Below, piece by piece: positions 11,801 through 24,117 of a DNA stretch of 64,000 nt. Position 1 is the first letter of the stretch. The number at the start of each line of letters is the position of its first letter. The notes beneath the pieces are model-generated. The model searched no databases and was not told the origin of the DNA. It worked only from the letters and a program-made list of their open reading frames with translations. Source of the DNA: Moniliophthora roreri (taxonomy: Eukaryota; Basidiomycota; Agaricomycetes; Agaricales; Marasmiaceae); NCBI GenBank assembly GCA_001466705.2, contig LATX02000175.1, forward strand, positions 682,001 to 746,000, written 5' to 3'. The position numbers and the translations under genes were made by a program.

Positions 11801-14458
11801 GACGTACTTGTCCTACCCACTCTGATGAATCTCGAAGTATATTTGGAAATGAGAGAAACCAGTGTAAGAGCTCTTCTCGCCACGGTTACAAATCAAACTG
11901 ACATTCTTTCCTAGGCCTACTCTGCGCTCTGGTCCGACGTATCTAAGCAATTCCTCACCCACTCTTCTCCCTACGTCGTCACCACCGCTGTTCACACTAT
12001 CACCTATATGCTCGCCAATACCTCATTATCGAATATCAACAGTGAGCAAATCTTGGAACTTGAAGATGAGCTTGCAACATCACTGAGAGATGCGGCGGCT
12101 GGACCAATCTCGCCCCCAGGTTCGCCGTCAAAGGCGAGCGAACCACCAACGTCTAAGCGTGCAAGTAGGGATATCGAAACGGATCATCTGAGCGAAGACG
12201 AGGTTATAAACCTAACTTCTATCATATTGAGGTTGAGGATTCTGGTGGGAAGTAGAGACATGACGGCGTGGATAGAGGAAAATGAAGGTGGTAAACAGAG
12301 CAGTGTATGGGACATCCTCAGTGCTGTATCAGAGAGAGGAAGGCTGGCTATCGGAGGTGAAGAAGGGGTGCGTTGAGCTTCATCAATCTTTTTCAGTCCT
12401 TTTATTCAATTTCGTATCTACAGATGGTTGAACAGAGTCTCCAAGTCCTCGCGTTACATGTGATGTGGAAGAGCAGAGGGCTTACCATAACGTCTGCTGG
12501 TTCCACGAAAGAGGAACGGATACATCGGGAATCACTTCTTTCGCAGAGGAACTCCTTACTTGAACGCCTCATCGAATTCGCTGTTGGGACACAAGAGGTT
12601 GGAAACGGGATTGCAGATGGCGTAAAGCGAATGGTGAGTGGTCACTACATTTTTCATCTATATCTTCATCCATCTCCCTTAGGCGTTCAAAAACCTTCTT
12701 GATTTACATATCCTTTTTGCGGGATTGCCAATTCCCGATGGCGCCGATGACATGGAAGCGGTGGCATTGACGATGGATGATGAAGTTCAGTGGAGGTGTG
12801 CAGGCTATGTACAGGCAGAAGTGGAACGTTATGCCGAGTCACTGCGTTTGTCAGATGTTGGGGAGGAAGGCGACGAGGATAATAGTGATGAAGGGAGTGA
12901 AGGCGGGGATGATGCCGACGAGCGGGCGAAGGACAAGTCAAAGATAATGGCGAAGACGGCGAAGAAGAAGGAAAGTAAGCAGGCTGAAGAGGGAGACGAA
13001 GACCAGACGCTTGGTTGGTGTTCATTGCTCAACCCACTTCATCTCTACTAACTCATGGCATGCAGTCGATGAAGATTCTCGCGATCGCTTGGAGATGGAG
13101 ACACTCTTCCTCGATGTCATTTCCACCTTCCTTCGCTCTATACGTGTTGGAGCGATACATGTTCGCCATGGTGCCATATTACTCGCCCACTACGGCCGCC
13201 TTGGTTCATCATTCGATGCCTTTGCCAAGGTTGTCATCGAGGTCCTCAAGGAAGAGGGAATCATGAACGATCAACCGGACACGATTGTACTTGTTGTAAC
13301 GCAAGCTATGAAAGAGGTTTATCATTTCCATTACTACGTTCTTGTTTCTGTCGCTTACAAGCTCACTCAAGGCCTTCGCAATAGCGGCAAGTTCGCGATC
13401 TCCAGACGAATCGGATGTTGTTGCTTTGGCTCGCTTATTAGCTTCTTGTTTCGTGATCCGCGGTAGTCAACTGGCCGTCCTCCGTCGACTTGAAGCGCAA
13501 TACGTGGTGTCAGTCCAAACGAACCTCTTGACATGGATTGCCAATCAGCTGGCAACCCACCAAGATTCCGGTGACAAAAAAGGCCTCAAGACCTCCCTTC
13601 TCTTTTACCGCACCCTTATCCCTTTGGTCGGTTCAATTGAAAGTCGTGATGCATTGAAAATGTGAGTTTATCCTCAATTTCAGTCAATAATCTGTTGATT
13701 CCTCTCTGTAGCAAAGCACATCTCGACCAAGTGCTTGCTCATGCCAAGGTAGAGCCTGCTACGACCAAAGCCTGGGAACCGTATCGAGCCTACGAGAAAC
13801 GACTAGGAACAGTCATGTCCAAGGACAAACGTATGCTTCTTCATCTTTTGCTGCTACCTGAGTCTCATGTCTCCTCTTAGCCGGTGGTACCAAGGGCCGT
13901 TCCAAGAAAAAGAAATCTGGCGTGTTGACAGACGGGGAAGAGAGTGAGGTAGAACGTTTGATTGAAGATGACGAGGGTGCTTTATCAGATGCATCAGCGC
14001 CCGTCGAGCCACCTCATCCAAGACCGCAGAGACCACGACGCAACAAAACACGCGGGAAAAAGCCTTTGGAAGACATCGAGGAGAATGGGCAAGAAGAGAA
14101 TGAGGTTGCTGAAGATCCCGCCACCCCGAAAGCCCGGCCCAGGCCACGACGAGCTTACAAGACCAGGGCCAAAGCGTCCGAGAAGGAAGTGGTACAGGAA
14201 AATGTAGACCCCGCAGCTCCGCTTTCGCCATTGACTGAGGAGGAGGCCGCCCCGTCTGCCGAAGTTCCTATCATACCCACTCCAACTCAAAATGGATTCG
14301 TAACACCCAAGAAAAAACTGAAACGAAATAGAGAGGACGATGACGATGGTGATGCACATCCAAGTGCATCTGAAGGACCTGGGTCGGAACAACCTGAACC
14401 TCCCGAGGCTACTCCTGCGGCCGATGTCCAGATACGGAGAAAGCGCATTCGCCACTAG
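8898..14458 (+). CDS. SCC3: Cohesin subunit SCC3/STAG (stromalin)
   Basis: The HEAT-repeat subunit that binds the kleisin Scc1 and helps hold sister chromatids together in the nucleus. The N-terminal tail is charged and disordered (runs of Asp/Glu, then PKRSRKAKTGPPAKR). The STAG domain begins near NPLFNAILNPNAALRSTAEDFL. The stromalin conservative domain is clear at 10204-10450: YRDLDPVIRAECISFLSTF followed by YLRYVGWVLSD. The middle has acidic and Gly/Arg-rich inserts. The C-terminus is a long basic/acidic tail ending IRRKRIRH. About ten or more short introns join the exons, and no break was found. The start MEADSSPHGPRRSQREKK is in frame with the basic tail and directly downstream of an ACGCGT element. 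Family assignment is firm; exact exon borders in the acidic stretches are less so. Confidence 0.9.
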
Positions 14459-14793
14459 CACGAACTCTCATGTCGCACACCCATGGATGACTATTTATTC
14501 TTGCCAATCTACCACTTTTGCACAGTTTTCCTCCTAGTCGTTATGCTTTTGCTGATGTTATCCCGTCTGTACGTCTGAACAATATCCTTATGTGTTCTTA
14601 CTGTATATTAAAGGTTCTCGAGAGATAGTAAACCGTATGAAATGTATTTCGTTTGTCAAAACTAGGTCGAAACTTCAAGCTTCAAGCTTCAAGAATGTTC
14701 TCGATTGGGCTTACATAACGGCGTTGAGTTCGATAGCTATAAGAACAGCCAGCTTCCGAACAATCATCTTACTGTATCCCCCCGCGTTTTACC
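14459..14793. other. Intergenic, with a 7-base triplicate
   Basis: Between SCC3 and the cyclophilin gene there is no coding signal. A short tandem triplicate of CTTCAAG lies at 14673-14693. Confidence 0.6.
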
Positions 14794-16288
14794 ATGGCAT
14801 CTTCAGATCGTCCTATTACATTCTTTGACGTTTCCATCGGCGGCCGTCCCATCGGACGAATCATTTTTTCTCTGTACTCCGATCTTGTTCCTAAAACCGC
14901 GGAAAACTTTCGTGAGTGAAGTCTTCTGTAGCAATCGCCTAAGAACTGACAACCGTGCAGGTGCACTTTGCACGGGAGAAAAAGGTGTAGGGAAGTCAGG
15001 AAAACCCCTTCATTACAAAGGTTCTGGTTTCCATCGTGTCATCAAGGCGTGAGTACAGTATGCGTCCTTAGAAGAGGAGACGTGTTTTCTGGAGCGCTTG
15101 TTGATAGGTTCATGTGCCAGGGTGGTGACTTTACCGCTGGAAATGGTGCACGCTCTACACACATCGGTTATTTATAGAGACTGATCATATCTTCAGGAAC
15201 GGGAGGAGAATCGATATACGGAGAGAAATTTGAAGATGAAGCGTTCCCGATGAACCACACGAAGCCATTCCTACTTTCAATGGTCAGTAGCCACCGACAT
15301 TAGTCCCAACGCAATCAGATTTTCATAATATTAGGCTAATGCTGGTCCCAATACCAATGGTTCCCAATTTTTCATTACCGTCAACTCTACGTCTCATCTC
15401 GACGGAAAACACGTCGTGTTCGGAGAAGTCATCAAGGGAAAGTCCGTAGGTAAGTAAAACTTCGAATTTCGTCGTTCCCATCCGGTGCTGAAAACGCGCT
15501 TCTAGTTCGTCAAATTGAGAATTTCCCAACAAGTAGTGGAGACAAACCAACCTCGCCAATCATCATCGAGGATTGCGGTGTGCTACCACCGGATGATCCA
15601 TCACTTGCAGAAGCACCTGTTGATCCTGAGGGTGACCCATATGAAGACTATCCAGACGACGATGACCACGATACTTCCAAACCAGAAGCTGTAATAGAAA
15701 TTGCCTCAAAGATTAGAGAGGTTGGAAACAAACTCTTCAAGGAAGGAAAACCTAACCTCGCATTAGACAAGTGGCAAAGTGTGCTGATTTCTCTGTTTCT
15801 GGTACAAGTACTCAATATCACCTTAGAGTCTATTCGATACCTAGATGTTCACAGAGAAGTGCCGAAGAGCGAAGAGGTCTCCGAAGAGGTCAAGAAGTCC
15901 TACACAGCCCTATTGGCTCCTCTACTTCTTAACTCTGCTCTGGCTGGTGTTCGTATCCAACCTCCAACCTCCCACAATGCTGAAATTGCGGTCGCAAGCG
16001 CTGCTCGGGCGCTTTCATTGGAGTTGAGCGCAGCTGATCAAGGTTTGTGTATTACCGTGACCAATCTTACGTCAACTTATCGATCTTTCTGTAGCCAAAG
16101 CGCTATACCGCCGTGCGTTGGCTTATACGATCCTTAAGGAAGACGATACAGTCGAGAAAGATCTTATCGAGGCCACCAAACTTGTACCTGACGATCAAGC
16201 CATTTCAGGGGAGCTGGCCAAAGTCAGGCAGCGCAAAAAGGAGAAGAGGGACAAAGAAAAGGCCGCCTACAAGAAAATGTTTACGTAG
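14794..16288 (+). CDS. Cyclophilin-40 type peptidyl-prolyl isomerase (CPR6/7-like)
   Basis: A cytosolic Hsp90 co-chaperone made of a cyclophilin domain followed by TPR helices. It starts [17 protein letters not shown]. The cyclophilin active site is visible as [50 protein letters not shown] and IIIEDCG. The position occupied by Trp121 in cyclophilin A is His here (HLDGKH), which is the normal cyclophilin-40 state and lowers cyclosporin binding. The TPR part contains [19 protein letters not shown], a run with NSAL in place of the usual NxAxC, and [24 protein letters not shown], including the TPR3 clamp-type KALYRR. It ends [17 protein letters not shown]. About six introns join cleanly, including one after AAATG with a non-standard start GTGCAC. 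Confidence 0.93.
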
Positions 16289-16616
16289 TGTGTATCCAAG
16301 TATCCAAGAATAATGTAATGCGTAGATGAGAACTATCAAGGATTCCTACTCAATGAATTGCAAGAGGAAACGATGTCGTTGAAGTGGCGAGACAGGCGAG
16401 GGTGACCGGAAATCATCCCGAAGCAATACAGGTGCAAACCTCGCAGCTATATACGAACGGTGTCAATTTACATTTGGATGTTTGAAAAGTTTGAGTTTAC
16501 CAATTCTTTGCGCCTTCATCTCGGAAAAGGCAGAAGATTGCACGAAATGCGACAAGAGTGCTGTGACGGAAATCCAGACCTAATATAAAGTTCCCTAAGA
16601 ACCAGCATACTAGAAT
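16289..16616. other. Short convergent intergenic region
   Basis: This lies between the 3' ends of the cyclophilin and the inositol phosphatase genes. No coding or repeat signal was seen; it presumably holds both 3' UTRs. Confidence 0.5.
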
Positions 16617-19600
16617 TCAATCGAACAATTGACACACGTTCACAGATTCTGGGTTAAGGGCATCTAAGATCTGCTTTGCTTGAGTAAGCGGTGTAGGGCA
16701 GAAAGAAATAGTCCTCACTTCGAATGCTTCATCCCGATTTGTTGCTTGAGCACATTGATTATGCAATGCAGTAGGAATGACGCCTTCTGGCAAAGATGCC
16801 AGCAGTTGCAAAAGGGTTTCTCCAAATGCGACCAAAGTAGCGTCATCTTTCTCATTTGGTGAGAAAGAAAACTCATCACCTGTGTCGAGACACTGGACAG
16901 AAGTCAGCCGACGTAAACAGCATGATGTATGAGGGTATCACCTCTCTGATTTGGTACATAATATCTTCATCGGCCTCCTTCATGAATATGTTCTCCTGCA
17001 TATTCGTGAGTTGGAGGGTCGGAAGGACGCAAAGAGGACTTGCCACTGAGTGATTACCAGTCATCATCCAATTGACTAAACGCATGATTTCGCGAGGCGC
17101 GTTTATGCCACGAGTCTCATCCAGGAGGTCCTGAGGGTCTTTCAATGACCGAATAGGACCAGGGAGACGTGTTAATCGTGACAGCTTGTTTGCGAAACAA
17201 GTGTAATGATATTGGGCAGTCACTGATACGAAGTGATCCTTGCCCATCAACGTATGTAAGATGAGCGTAAAGTCCAGGTTTGGTGGTTCCAAGTTGAGTC
17301 GTGAGGCAGAATCATTGTCGACAAAGGCGCATAGAACAATTTCAATGACCTCGTTGGGGAGTAGGAGACCCTGAAATCAACACTTAACGTTACAAGAGGG
17401 AATAAACATTCGACATGACGCACTGTCATCGGCGATATGCTTAGCCAGTCAGGGTCTGCATGAACGGTAAGCAATAATCAAATGTAGTTTGCTGCCAGGA
17501 CACACGTATTGGCCCTTCCGTGTCGATAGGTACGAATCGGAACGCACATGGAACCTGACAGAGCGTGAGCTATAGAAATACGAAGTAGGTACACTGGCTC
17601 ACATTGCCATTATTCTGGAAAGTAAGCGACCGTTCAACCCTCTTACGGTAGCTGTAAACATACCTGAGTCAACAAGGGTGTTAGCATGTGAAATGGACGA
17701 ACGAAATATCTCCAAAGTCAATCATTGAAGGGCTGACTCGCGCTTTCGACCGCTCTTGTCTTTCTTCCATTCCGTGTAATTGTCTGAACAAATGCTTGGC
17801 CGTTGCATGAAGTTCTTTGTCGTCGTATGCATCTACCTTACGTTCGCAACGATTTAACTTCAAAAGTGAGGACATGACTAGAAATCGACCTTACCTCGAC
17901 TGTAAAGTCCGCAGACGCAGGCCGGTGGTCGCTCATCGTGATTTCCGAGTGACAGGAATAGGTATTCTGTCGGACGCGTGTGGTGAGATGTGAGTGAGTG
18001 TACAAGATTCGATCCGTCCATGCAGGTTTACGCCTATGAGGTAGTGATAATCTAAAGACAGAAACGGATGTGATTGCACGCACTTGATATCATAACCCAG
18101 GTCGTCACTAAGTAAACCTGGGCTAAACCGATACGTTCTACAACCGCTTTCAACCTATGCAGACACTCCCCTCATATAAGTCGTAACTTACGGTAAATGC
18201 GATATAGGATGTTCTAAGAATATGTCGAAAGCCTTATTATTCTTGATAGCGTTTGTCAGCTGAAAACCGCACGGATTAATGTTGTTAATCGAGATATAGC
18301 ACATTTGCTGCCTTACCTGGTCGTATCGTAATAGCATCTCATACTTCTTATTCCAATGTTCAACGGCTAGCATAAATCGCACATCGTAGTCCGGCAGGTC
18401 GATTCGATAGTTGAGGTCTATATGATTACGATTGGCAGTATGCCAACCAAGAAAGGATAGGATACGAACCACCCTAATCAAAGCATCAGACAAGTCATGA
18501 ATACGAATAAGAGCGTTGTTCTTACCAACCAGAATAACGCGTCTGTCTCATATACATTGTATCGTTCCAGGATGAGCTGAGGCGCCGTCGAGGATGTTTG
18601 ACTGGTAGCATTTCCACTGTTGTCAGTCGCTGCTGATGCGCCGTTAGGGGCTACCGACTCGACAAACATCAATCTCCTCGACAAATCATGGTAATCTGAA
18701 TTCCTCTTGTCGACCATCTCATCAAAAGCTGCCAGATGGGAGCATACAAATGTGACTGTTGTGGTACCGGGCGATGTGATGACATCCTTCTGTACAACTG
18801 GCTTCTCTTTCGATGATAATTGGAGTCCTCCGAATGGCGGTGGAGTAAAAGAAAGTCGGATAGCGGTTCCGCCTTTATTTCCCTGGGAGAAACAGCCGAA
18901 AGTTAGTTGAGGATCCACCGCAATTCATTGGGCTTAGAACTATATACCATAACACCCATGATGCCGACGCCGGTAGCACAAGTCATGACATTTGAAAAGC
19001 ACCTTCTCAATGACGTTTTTACCATGATAACAATTAGCATGCCCACGAGCTGCTTCGATGCAAGCTAAATTGGTACCTTCATTAGTTGAGAAGGCAGCCA
19101 GAACTCAAACATGGAGTGACCTTCTCGTACAAGTCCCGTTTCTCTCCAAGAGCAGCGAAGATAGCCGTACACCATGCTTCTTCTCTGACGGTACTTGTTG
19201 AATATAACAAGGCTTCTGTAGAGAGATCAAGCTCTTGAAACCCAAACACCAGGATGTCGGGGTCGTCGCGGTACTCCGGGTCAACGGGAAGTATAGGTGG
19301 CTCCCGAGGATCAAACGAGCGATCCTCAGTGGCATCAGGCCGTAAAGTAGAACTCGAAGTTTCAATTGAGATATTTGAAGCTGATGCCAGGCGGAAGTCA
19401 GCAGAACGCCGGGACCATGGAAGAAATGAGGAATGACACCTTTCACCGCTTGGTCTATGGGATTTTTTGCTACTTCTCCCATGGAGAGGGGTGAGATATC
19501 TTTCAGTGGAGGCAGCGTCGAACTAGATTTGCTGCTGGACTCAACGCTCCCACGAACCCAAGCAGCGAGGTCTTGCGATGGCATTTTCCCGTTGACGTTG

Positions 19601-20727
19601 AAGGTACCGATGCGGATGCTTCAAATCATTCAGATAAGCACAGGAATCGATAACCTGTAAGACGTGAAAGATATACCTTAGACGTGCACGCCCTCGCCTG
19701 ACCGTGTTGCGAGCGCGACTTCTAACCCAACCTTCTCGGATCAATAATATATCGTCAGCGTCATCACCAGGTATGCCTGCACTGGCAAGAGACAGTCGGC
19801 TGTGCAGTGGTTTTGTTTCCGTGCGGAGATCTGGGGGTATCTTCGATACTGAAAGGAATTATAAGAGAGAAGATACTGTAATGTTGAATGTGAAAGTAGT
19901 TACAAGTGGGTATATTGATAGACCGTGATGTGTATGTTGCTAACCAGGAAAATGTTTGAGCTGGGAGGGCGCCGGAAGTGTTTTGTTCTAGAGGATGTTA
20001 AGCTGTCTGTTGACGTGAACTAGGCGTTTATTACCTGAAACCTCTTTCAGACGTCTACACTCTGCCAACACAGTCTTCAATCCTTGGACGTCATACGTAA
20101 AAAGATGTAGAATTTCATCGCTGCTTTCTAAGCCTGCTTTCAGTGTTAATTTGAGTCCTATGGCGAAACCGATTGAATTATCGAGTCAAACGCGATACGT
20201 TGGATGAAAGTACCCTTATCCAATGATACCGAAGGTGTGGAAGAATGTGATCGTGCAGGAGATTGTAAGGTCTGAGCTGGCCGCTTCACCTGGGCCATAC
20301 TGACTGAAAAATCATCGCAGATGGGGAAAATGTGACGCATGTCTAGCTCATCCAGATACCCATTCGTGGAATGTTTCGGCTTCAAAACAAATACGCTGAG
20401 ATATATATTAGTTAGATATAAGGTTCAAGCGGCAGAAACATGAGAAGCAAATATTCAGTAATCCAGCAGCGGTAGTCGGAAAATATCCAAAGGCCACAAG
20501 AGTTCTCGAATAATTCTAAATACACACCTTCCTTCTTCCACAGCATTCCCTCCTTCCCTATGCGTCACAACCGCGAGGATTCGCTTATTGCGTAAATCTT
20601 GAAGCGTATTTTCGAAGTCGTCGTCGGCCGACTTGGAAGTTTCGGGAATAGCGAATACTTGGATGATACAGATAATTTGATCAGAGTCTCTGAGGACCAA
20701 TCTGAGCGCAGACTCGTATTCTGCCAT
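16617..20727 (-). CDS. Type II inositol polyphosphate 5-phosphatase, OCRL/INPP5B-like
   Basis: Removes the 5-phosphate from phosphoinositides such as PI(4,5)P2 on endosomal and Golgi membranes. It starts MAEYESALRLVLRDSDQ with a PH-like N-terminus. The catalytic 5-phosphatase core is complete: ATGVGIMGVMGNKGGTAIRL, VTFVCSHLAAFDEMVDKRN, GDLNYRI, RKPAWTDRILY and SDHRPASADF. Downstream are an ASH-like region and a C-terminal RhoGAP-like domain (PNEVIEIVLCAFVDND, then LLASLPEGVIPTALHNQC, ending VCQLFD). The GDLNYRI motif is interrupted by two 52-base introns flanking a 4-base exon; without it the frame is lost. All other exon joins are conventional. The family call is firm. The RhoGAP-like end is probably not catalytic in this family, which is known from OCRL but not tested here. 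Confidence 0.92.
18470..18473 (-). other. 4-base micro-exon in the 5-phosphatase catalytic motif
   Basis: Upstream exon ends TTCTGGTTG at 18526. Intron 18525-18474 starts GTAAG and ends TTAG. The exon is GGTG. Intron 18469-18418 starts GTTCG and ends ATAG. The next exon begins ACCTCAACTATCG at 18417. Joined, they read FWL-G-DLNYRI. Skipping GGTG gives FWL-TSTIES in the wrong frame. Confidence 0.8.
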
Positions 20728-20729
20728 GG

Positions 20730-20762
20730 ATGGTGAGGGGATGGTGAGGGGATGGTGAGGGG
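20730..20762. repeat. 11-base tandem repeat, three copies
   Basis: ATGGTGAGGGG is repeated exactly three times immediately upstream of the inositol phosphatase start codon, so it lies in that gene's 5' leader (CCCCTCACCAT on the coding strand). Confidence 0.9.
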
Positions 20763-21319
20763 TTGCCGTTGTTGAGGATGTCACAGTCAAAGTAGAGGTG
20801 CGCACGGACCACCATCACGTGCAAATGACGACATTTGTCGTCGGTGACCATTCCCAAGGAGGCTGTTACTAGCTGTTCCGTTGGCAGGCGTTTCACAATG
20901 CCAACTTGGACCGCCGACGCCGCATCCGACCTTGTTCTAGACACCTGCAGACCCTTGAATGGGGAATCTGGTCGTGAGGCCTAGTGCAAAAGGTTATGTA
21001 GACCTTTGAAGACCTTTGATGAAGAATAATTTCTTTGGAAACCATCACCCATGAAGAGGTAATAAACAAAGCAACCAAGCGAGATGGAAAAGTCGAGAAA
21101 CCGGAAAAGGCCACAAGGAGTCCAAGCGGCGGCGAACCTTCTTTCACAGTCCATGTCACGCGATAACCACAATTTCCATTCAGGGGTGGCATAAACACTC
21201 CAGACCATATAAAACCCGGCTCAGCCACCAAGTGACCACTCCAGCCCCACTCACACGTCTACTCTGTCAATCAGCTCAGCAAATCATTTTCTTCATCTCT
21301 TTCCTTAACCTTCATCATC
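20763..21319. other. Divergent promoter region
   Basis: This separates the start of the inositol phosphatase (minus) from the Stm1/SERBP1-like gene (plus). No gene is recognised. A TATA box for the plus-strand gene lies at 21208-21214, and the leader just before the ATG at 21320 is rich in CTTCATC. Confidence 0.6.
21208..21214 (+). promoter_or_regulatory. TATA box of the Stm1/SERBP1-like gene
   Basis: TATAAAA lies 106 bases upstream of the ATG at 21320, a spacing compatible with a short 5' leader. It is one of the clearest core promoter elements in the window, fitting a highly expressed gene. Confidence 0.55.
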
Positions 21320-21922
21320 ATGACACGCACCGAACGTTCTGCTTACCCTCGTGCCGTCCTCAGGGATCGCTCCCTCTCGCGGTCTGGCCTTGAAAAGGGT
21401 TTCCGCAAGGAAGGTGGCGGCGCTCACAACTGGGGTCGCCTGGACGACGAGCTCGAACATGAGTTTGCCGCTCTCGACGATGAGAACCTCGAGCTTGAGG
21501 AAGAAGCTATGGCCGCAAGCGCGTCGAGCGCTGATAGTGGTATGTCTCATCATTCCTGCCATGTCATCACCGATGCCGTGCTCACGTCTTACGCCATAGT
21601 TGTAGAGAAGGCACCCCCATTGAGTCCAAACTCTTCCATGACAGAGGCAGAGATCGAGGCTGCGAAGCAATTCAGGAAGAATGCCTTTAAGAAGGGTCAA
21701 GGTCAGCAGATCACAAGTTGCCAAACTTGCGACGACTAACTCCGCCTTCAGTTGATCTTGCTGCCATCGCTCGTACCTCCAATGCTGTGTCTACTTCTCC
21801 TCCCAAAGTCACTCCCGCCTCTGCTTCTGCTGCTTCCGACACCGCTGTATGTCCTCTGTCATCGTCCACTAACAACTGCTCTCTGACTATTCACTCAATC
21901 CCAGTCCAACGCTAGCGCCTAA
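21320..21922 (+). CDS. Small Stm1/SERBP1-like (HABP4/PAI-RBP1 family) protein
   Basis: Four exons give about 143 residues starting MTRTERSAYPRAVLRDRS. The diagnostic block is RKEGGGAHNWGRLDDELEHE, matching the G-x-H-N-W-G-x-x-x-D/E segment of Stm1/SERBP1 proteins, which clamp idle ribosomes and bind RNA. The remainder is charged and then Ser/Ala/Thr-rich, ending SDTASNASA. Introns of about 50-65 bases join in frame after ASSADS, KKGQ and SDTA. It is much shorter than yeast Stm1, so it may be a minimal version. The strong TATA box and acidic C-terminal half fit an abundant small protein. The ribosome role is inferred from family only. Confidence 0.75.
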
Positions 21923-22201
21923 ATTAAATGTATTAATATCAAGTCAAATGTACTGCTACTATTCACCTGGTAAACCTGATGTATCACCCATTCAATATCT
22001 CTAATCAAGTTACTTCTCTTGGTGTACATGCCGTGTGATGTTCCTATGGTGGTCGTGTGCACCGAGTTTGACCATAAAGAAGAAGGTTTGAACTATTCGC
22101 CGAATCGTGACACGGTGAAAATGTGAATACACTTTGAAGATTCAAGAAGCGGCTAATCGATGAACGTGTATGTAAATGTTACTGTCCCATTCCACCATCC
22201 T
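21923..22201. other. Convergent intergenic region
   Basis: Contains the 3' ends of the SERBP1-like and ferroportin-like genes; nothing else seen. Confidence 0.5.
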
Positions 22202-24117
22202 TCACAACACCTTCCTAATCCAATCCATCTTGATCGGCGGAATATGTGTAATATGACCCCTCTCTTTCTTCACATAAACTGTGTACACCACCGCACCTGT
22301 TGACACACTCGCAAACGAAACTGTTGCCGCCCAGCGAAACTGTGACGGCTGGTATAGAATCATAATCAATAAATACCTATGCGGTTTGTTGGTCAACCCC
22401 CAACATCGGAAATACATTCAACAGACGTACTTGCACAGATCAGCAATATTCTGCATGGTAAACTGCAATCCAGTGAGTGTATTTCGCCTTGGGTGTGCCG
22501 TGAGAGCCGTTTGTAGTTGCTTAGTCTGGATGAGATCGAACGCCCAGAGGCCTATCCGGCTAAGTGCCATTCCTACGTATTCGCTTTCGTGAATTCCTCG
22601 ACCCGCAGCAGGAACAGAATTACACACCCCCGAACAGAAGAGTGGCACCCAAAACCCCCAGAGAACCCGTGCTCGGTGATGATGAATTACTTGGGGAGAA
22701 GGCGTAGAACGATACCATCACAGGCACAAGAGTGAGGACCATTGACCTAAATGAACCGATGTAATTAGTATTGGAGCGCTGCCAGACAGTGTTGACAATG
22801 TTACAAACCATATGCTCCAATTTCCTGCACGCACAGATCCTATTTTTCGCTCTAGTGGAGAGGCTATCGCCGTCCCCAGAAGACCAGTGATCACACATAA
22901 ACCACGCATTTCTGCGATAAAATCATCCGAGAAAGAAAGCATTTTGAGGTATCCGACCATGATCCCGTCAAATCTAGGTGATGAGCCTGGTGAAAGATAG
23001 AAACTGAACGACAACTCACGATAACACGGTAAGATAGAGCAGAGAGATAGACAGGGACGATAAAAACACCGGAATATGAACAAGCTCCCGCCAGTCACGC
23101 AAACTTAACAGATCCCCGATATCTCGTCGAATACGTGCAATGACCGGAACCCGCGGAGGTGGAGTATCAACCTGCTGCTCCGTTCTCGGCAACCCCGCTC
23201 TTCGCTCAGCGTTCTTCCTCTCTTGTTCCTCAGCCAACTGCGGGAACCGCTTATAGACCACCCCGATCCAAAACAACTCAAAGACCATCGTAATAATGGC
23301 GACCAAGCCCAATACTCCGATAGAGCGTACGCCTTTGTCCGAATTATCCAATTTCACGGTCAAAAAGGACACGAACAACGGGGCGCAAAGTTTGCACAAG
23401 AGATTGATTTGACGAAGGTAGGTGTTCAACCTGGCCAGCTTCCTAGACGAATGGGGTCCTTGAGAGATGCACGTAGCCCAATCTCTTTCAACCGCGATAG
23501 ATATACAGATATTGGACAGGTGAATGACGCATCCCGAGAAGACGAGGAGGATGAACAAGGGTGAAAAGACGGGGTTCGAATCGAGTGTCATGGGCCAGAT
23601 CGAGCCCATGAAAAATGAATTAGGCGAGAGCATGAACGCGAAAGATGCGTATGCTACAATTGTAGAGAGTTTCTGCACCACAATACACGCGCGGACGAGG
23701 CTAAGTTTCTCATAACGATCGACGAGTGAACCCATCCAACGAGACAGTGCAATGCCGGAAACTGACCAATATTCAGAAATGAGCACTGGATTTGGATGTA
23801 AAAAATTCAGGTCTTTGACACGTACATGTCATGGAAAAGCCGAGTATGGACGATGGGAGCAAGGTGGTCTTGAAGTATACGATGAGATACAAGTAAAGTG
23901 CGAATTCTGCAGTTCTGTCACCCCAAGCACTACAACAAAAAGAGACTCTTCAGTATAGGAGACACTCATGAAAGGATGCATACACGCACTTGGACAAATG
24001 CTGAATGAGAAGACATCGCAAGCCTAATGAGTCGAATCTATTCGTTGTGTTTGATCCCGAGGAAAGAAGAGGCTGCTCTTCATTCCGACGTGAAGAGCTG
24101 GTAGGTGGTTCATCCAT
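22202..24117 (-). CDS. Ferroportin-family (SLC40) transporter
   Basis: A multi-pass membrane protein of the ferroportin family, whose animal members export Fe2+. It starts MDEPPTSSSRRNEEQPLLSS, followed by LRCLLIQHLSK and AWGDRTAEFALYLYLIVYF (first helix, equivalent to STWGDRMWEFA). Further family blocks are TTLLPSSILG, WMGSLVDRYEKLSLVRACIVVQ, ARLNTYLRQINLLCKLCAP, LLYLTVLSFDGIMVGYL, SRIGLWAFDLIQTKQLQ and HPRRNTLTG. The exons can be joined through introns of about 46-70 bases, and no lesion is visible. The protein ends MDWIRKVL. The N-terminal LL motif (EQPLL) suggests vacuolar or endosomal sorting, which is inference. The substrate could be iron or another divalent metal. The EEQERKNAERR segment is a cytosolic loop. 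Confidence 0.9.

Noticed and set aside
23565..23590. GGGGTTCGAATC resembling a tRNA T-loop
   Set aside because: It lies inside a coding exon of the ferroportin-like gene, and no cloverleaf could be formed.
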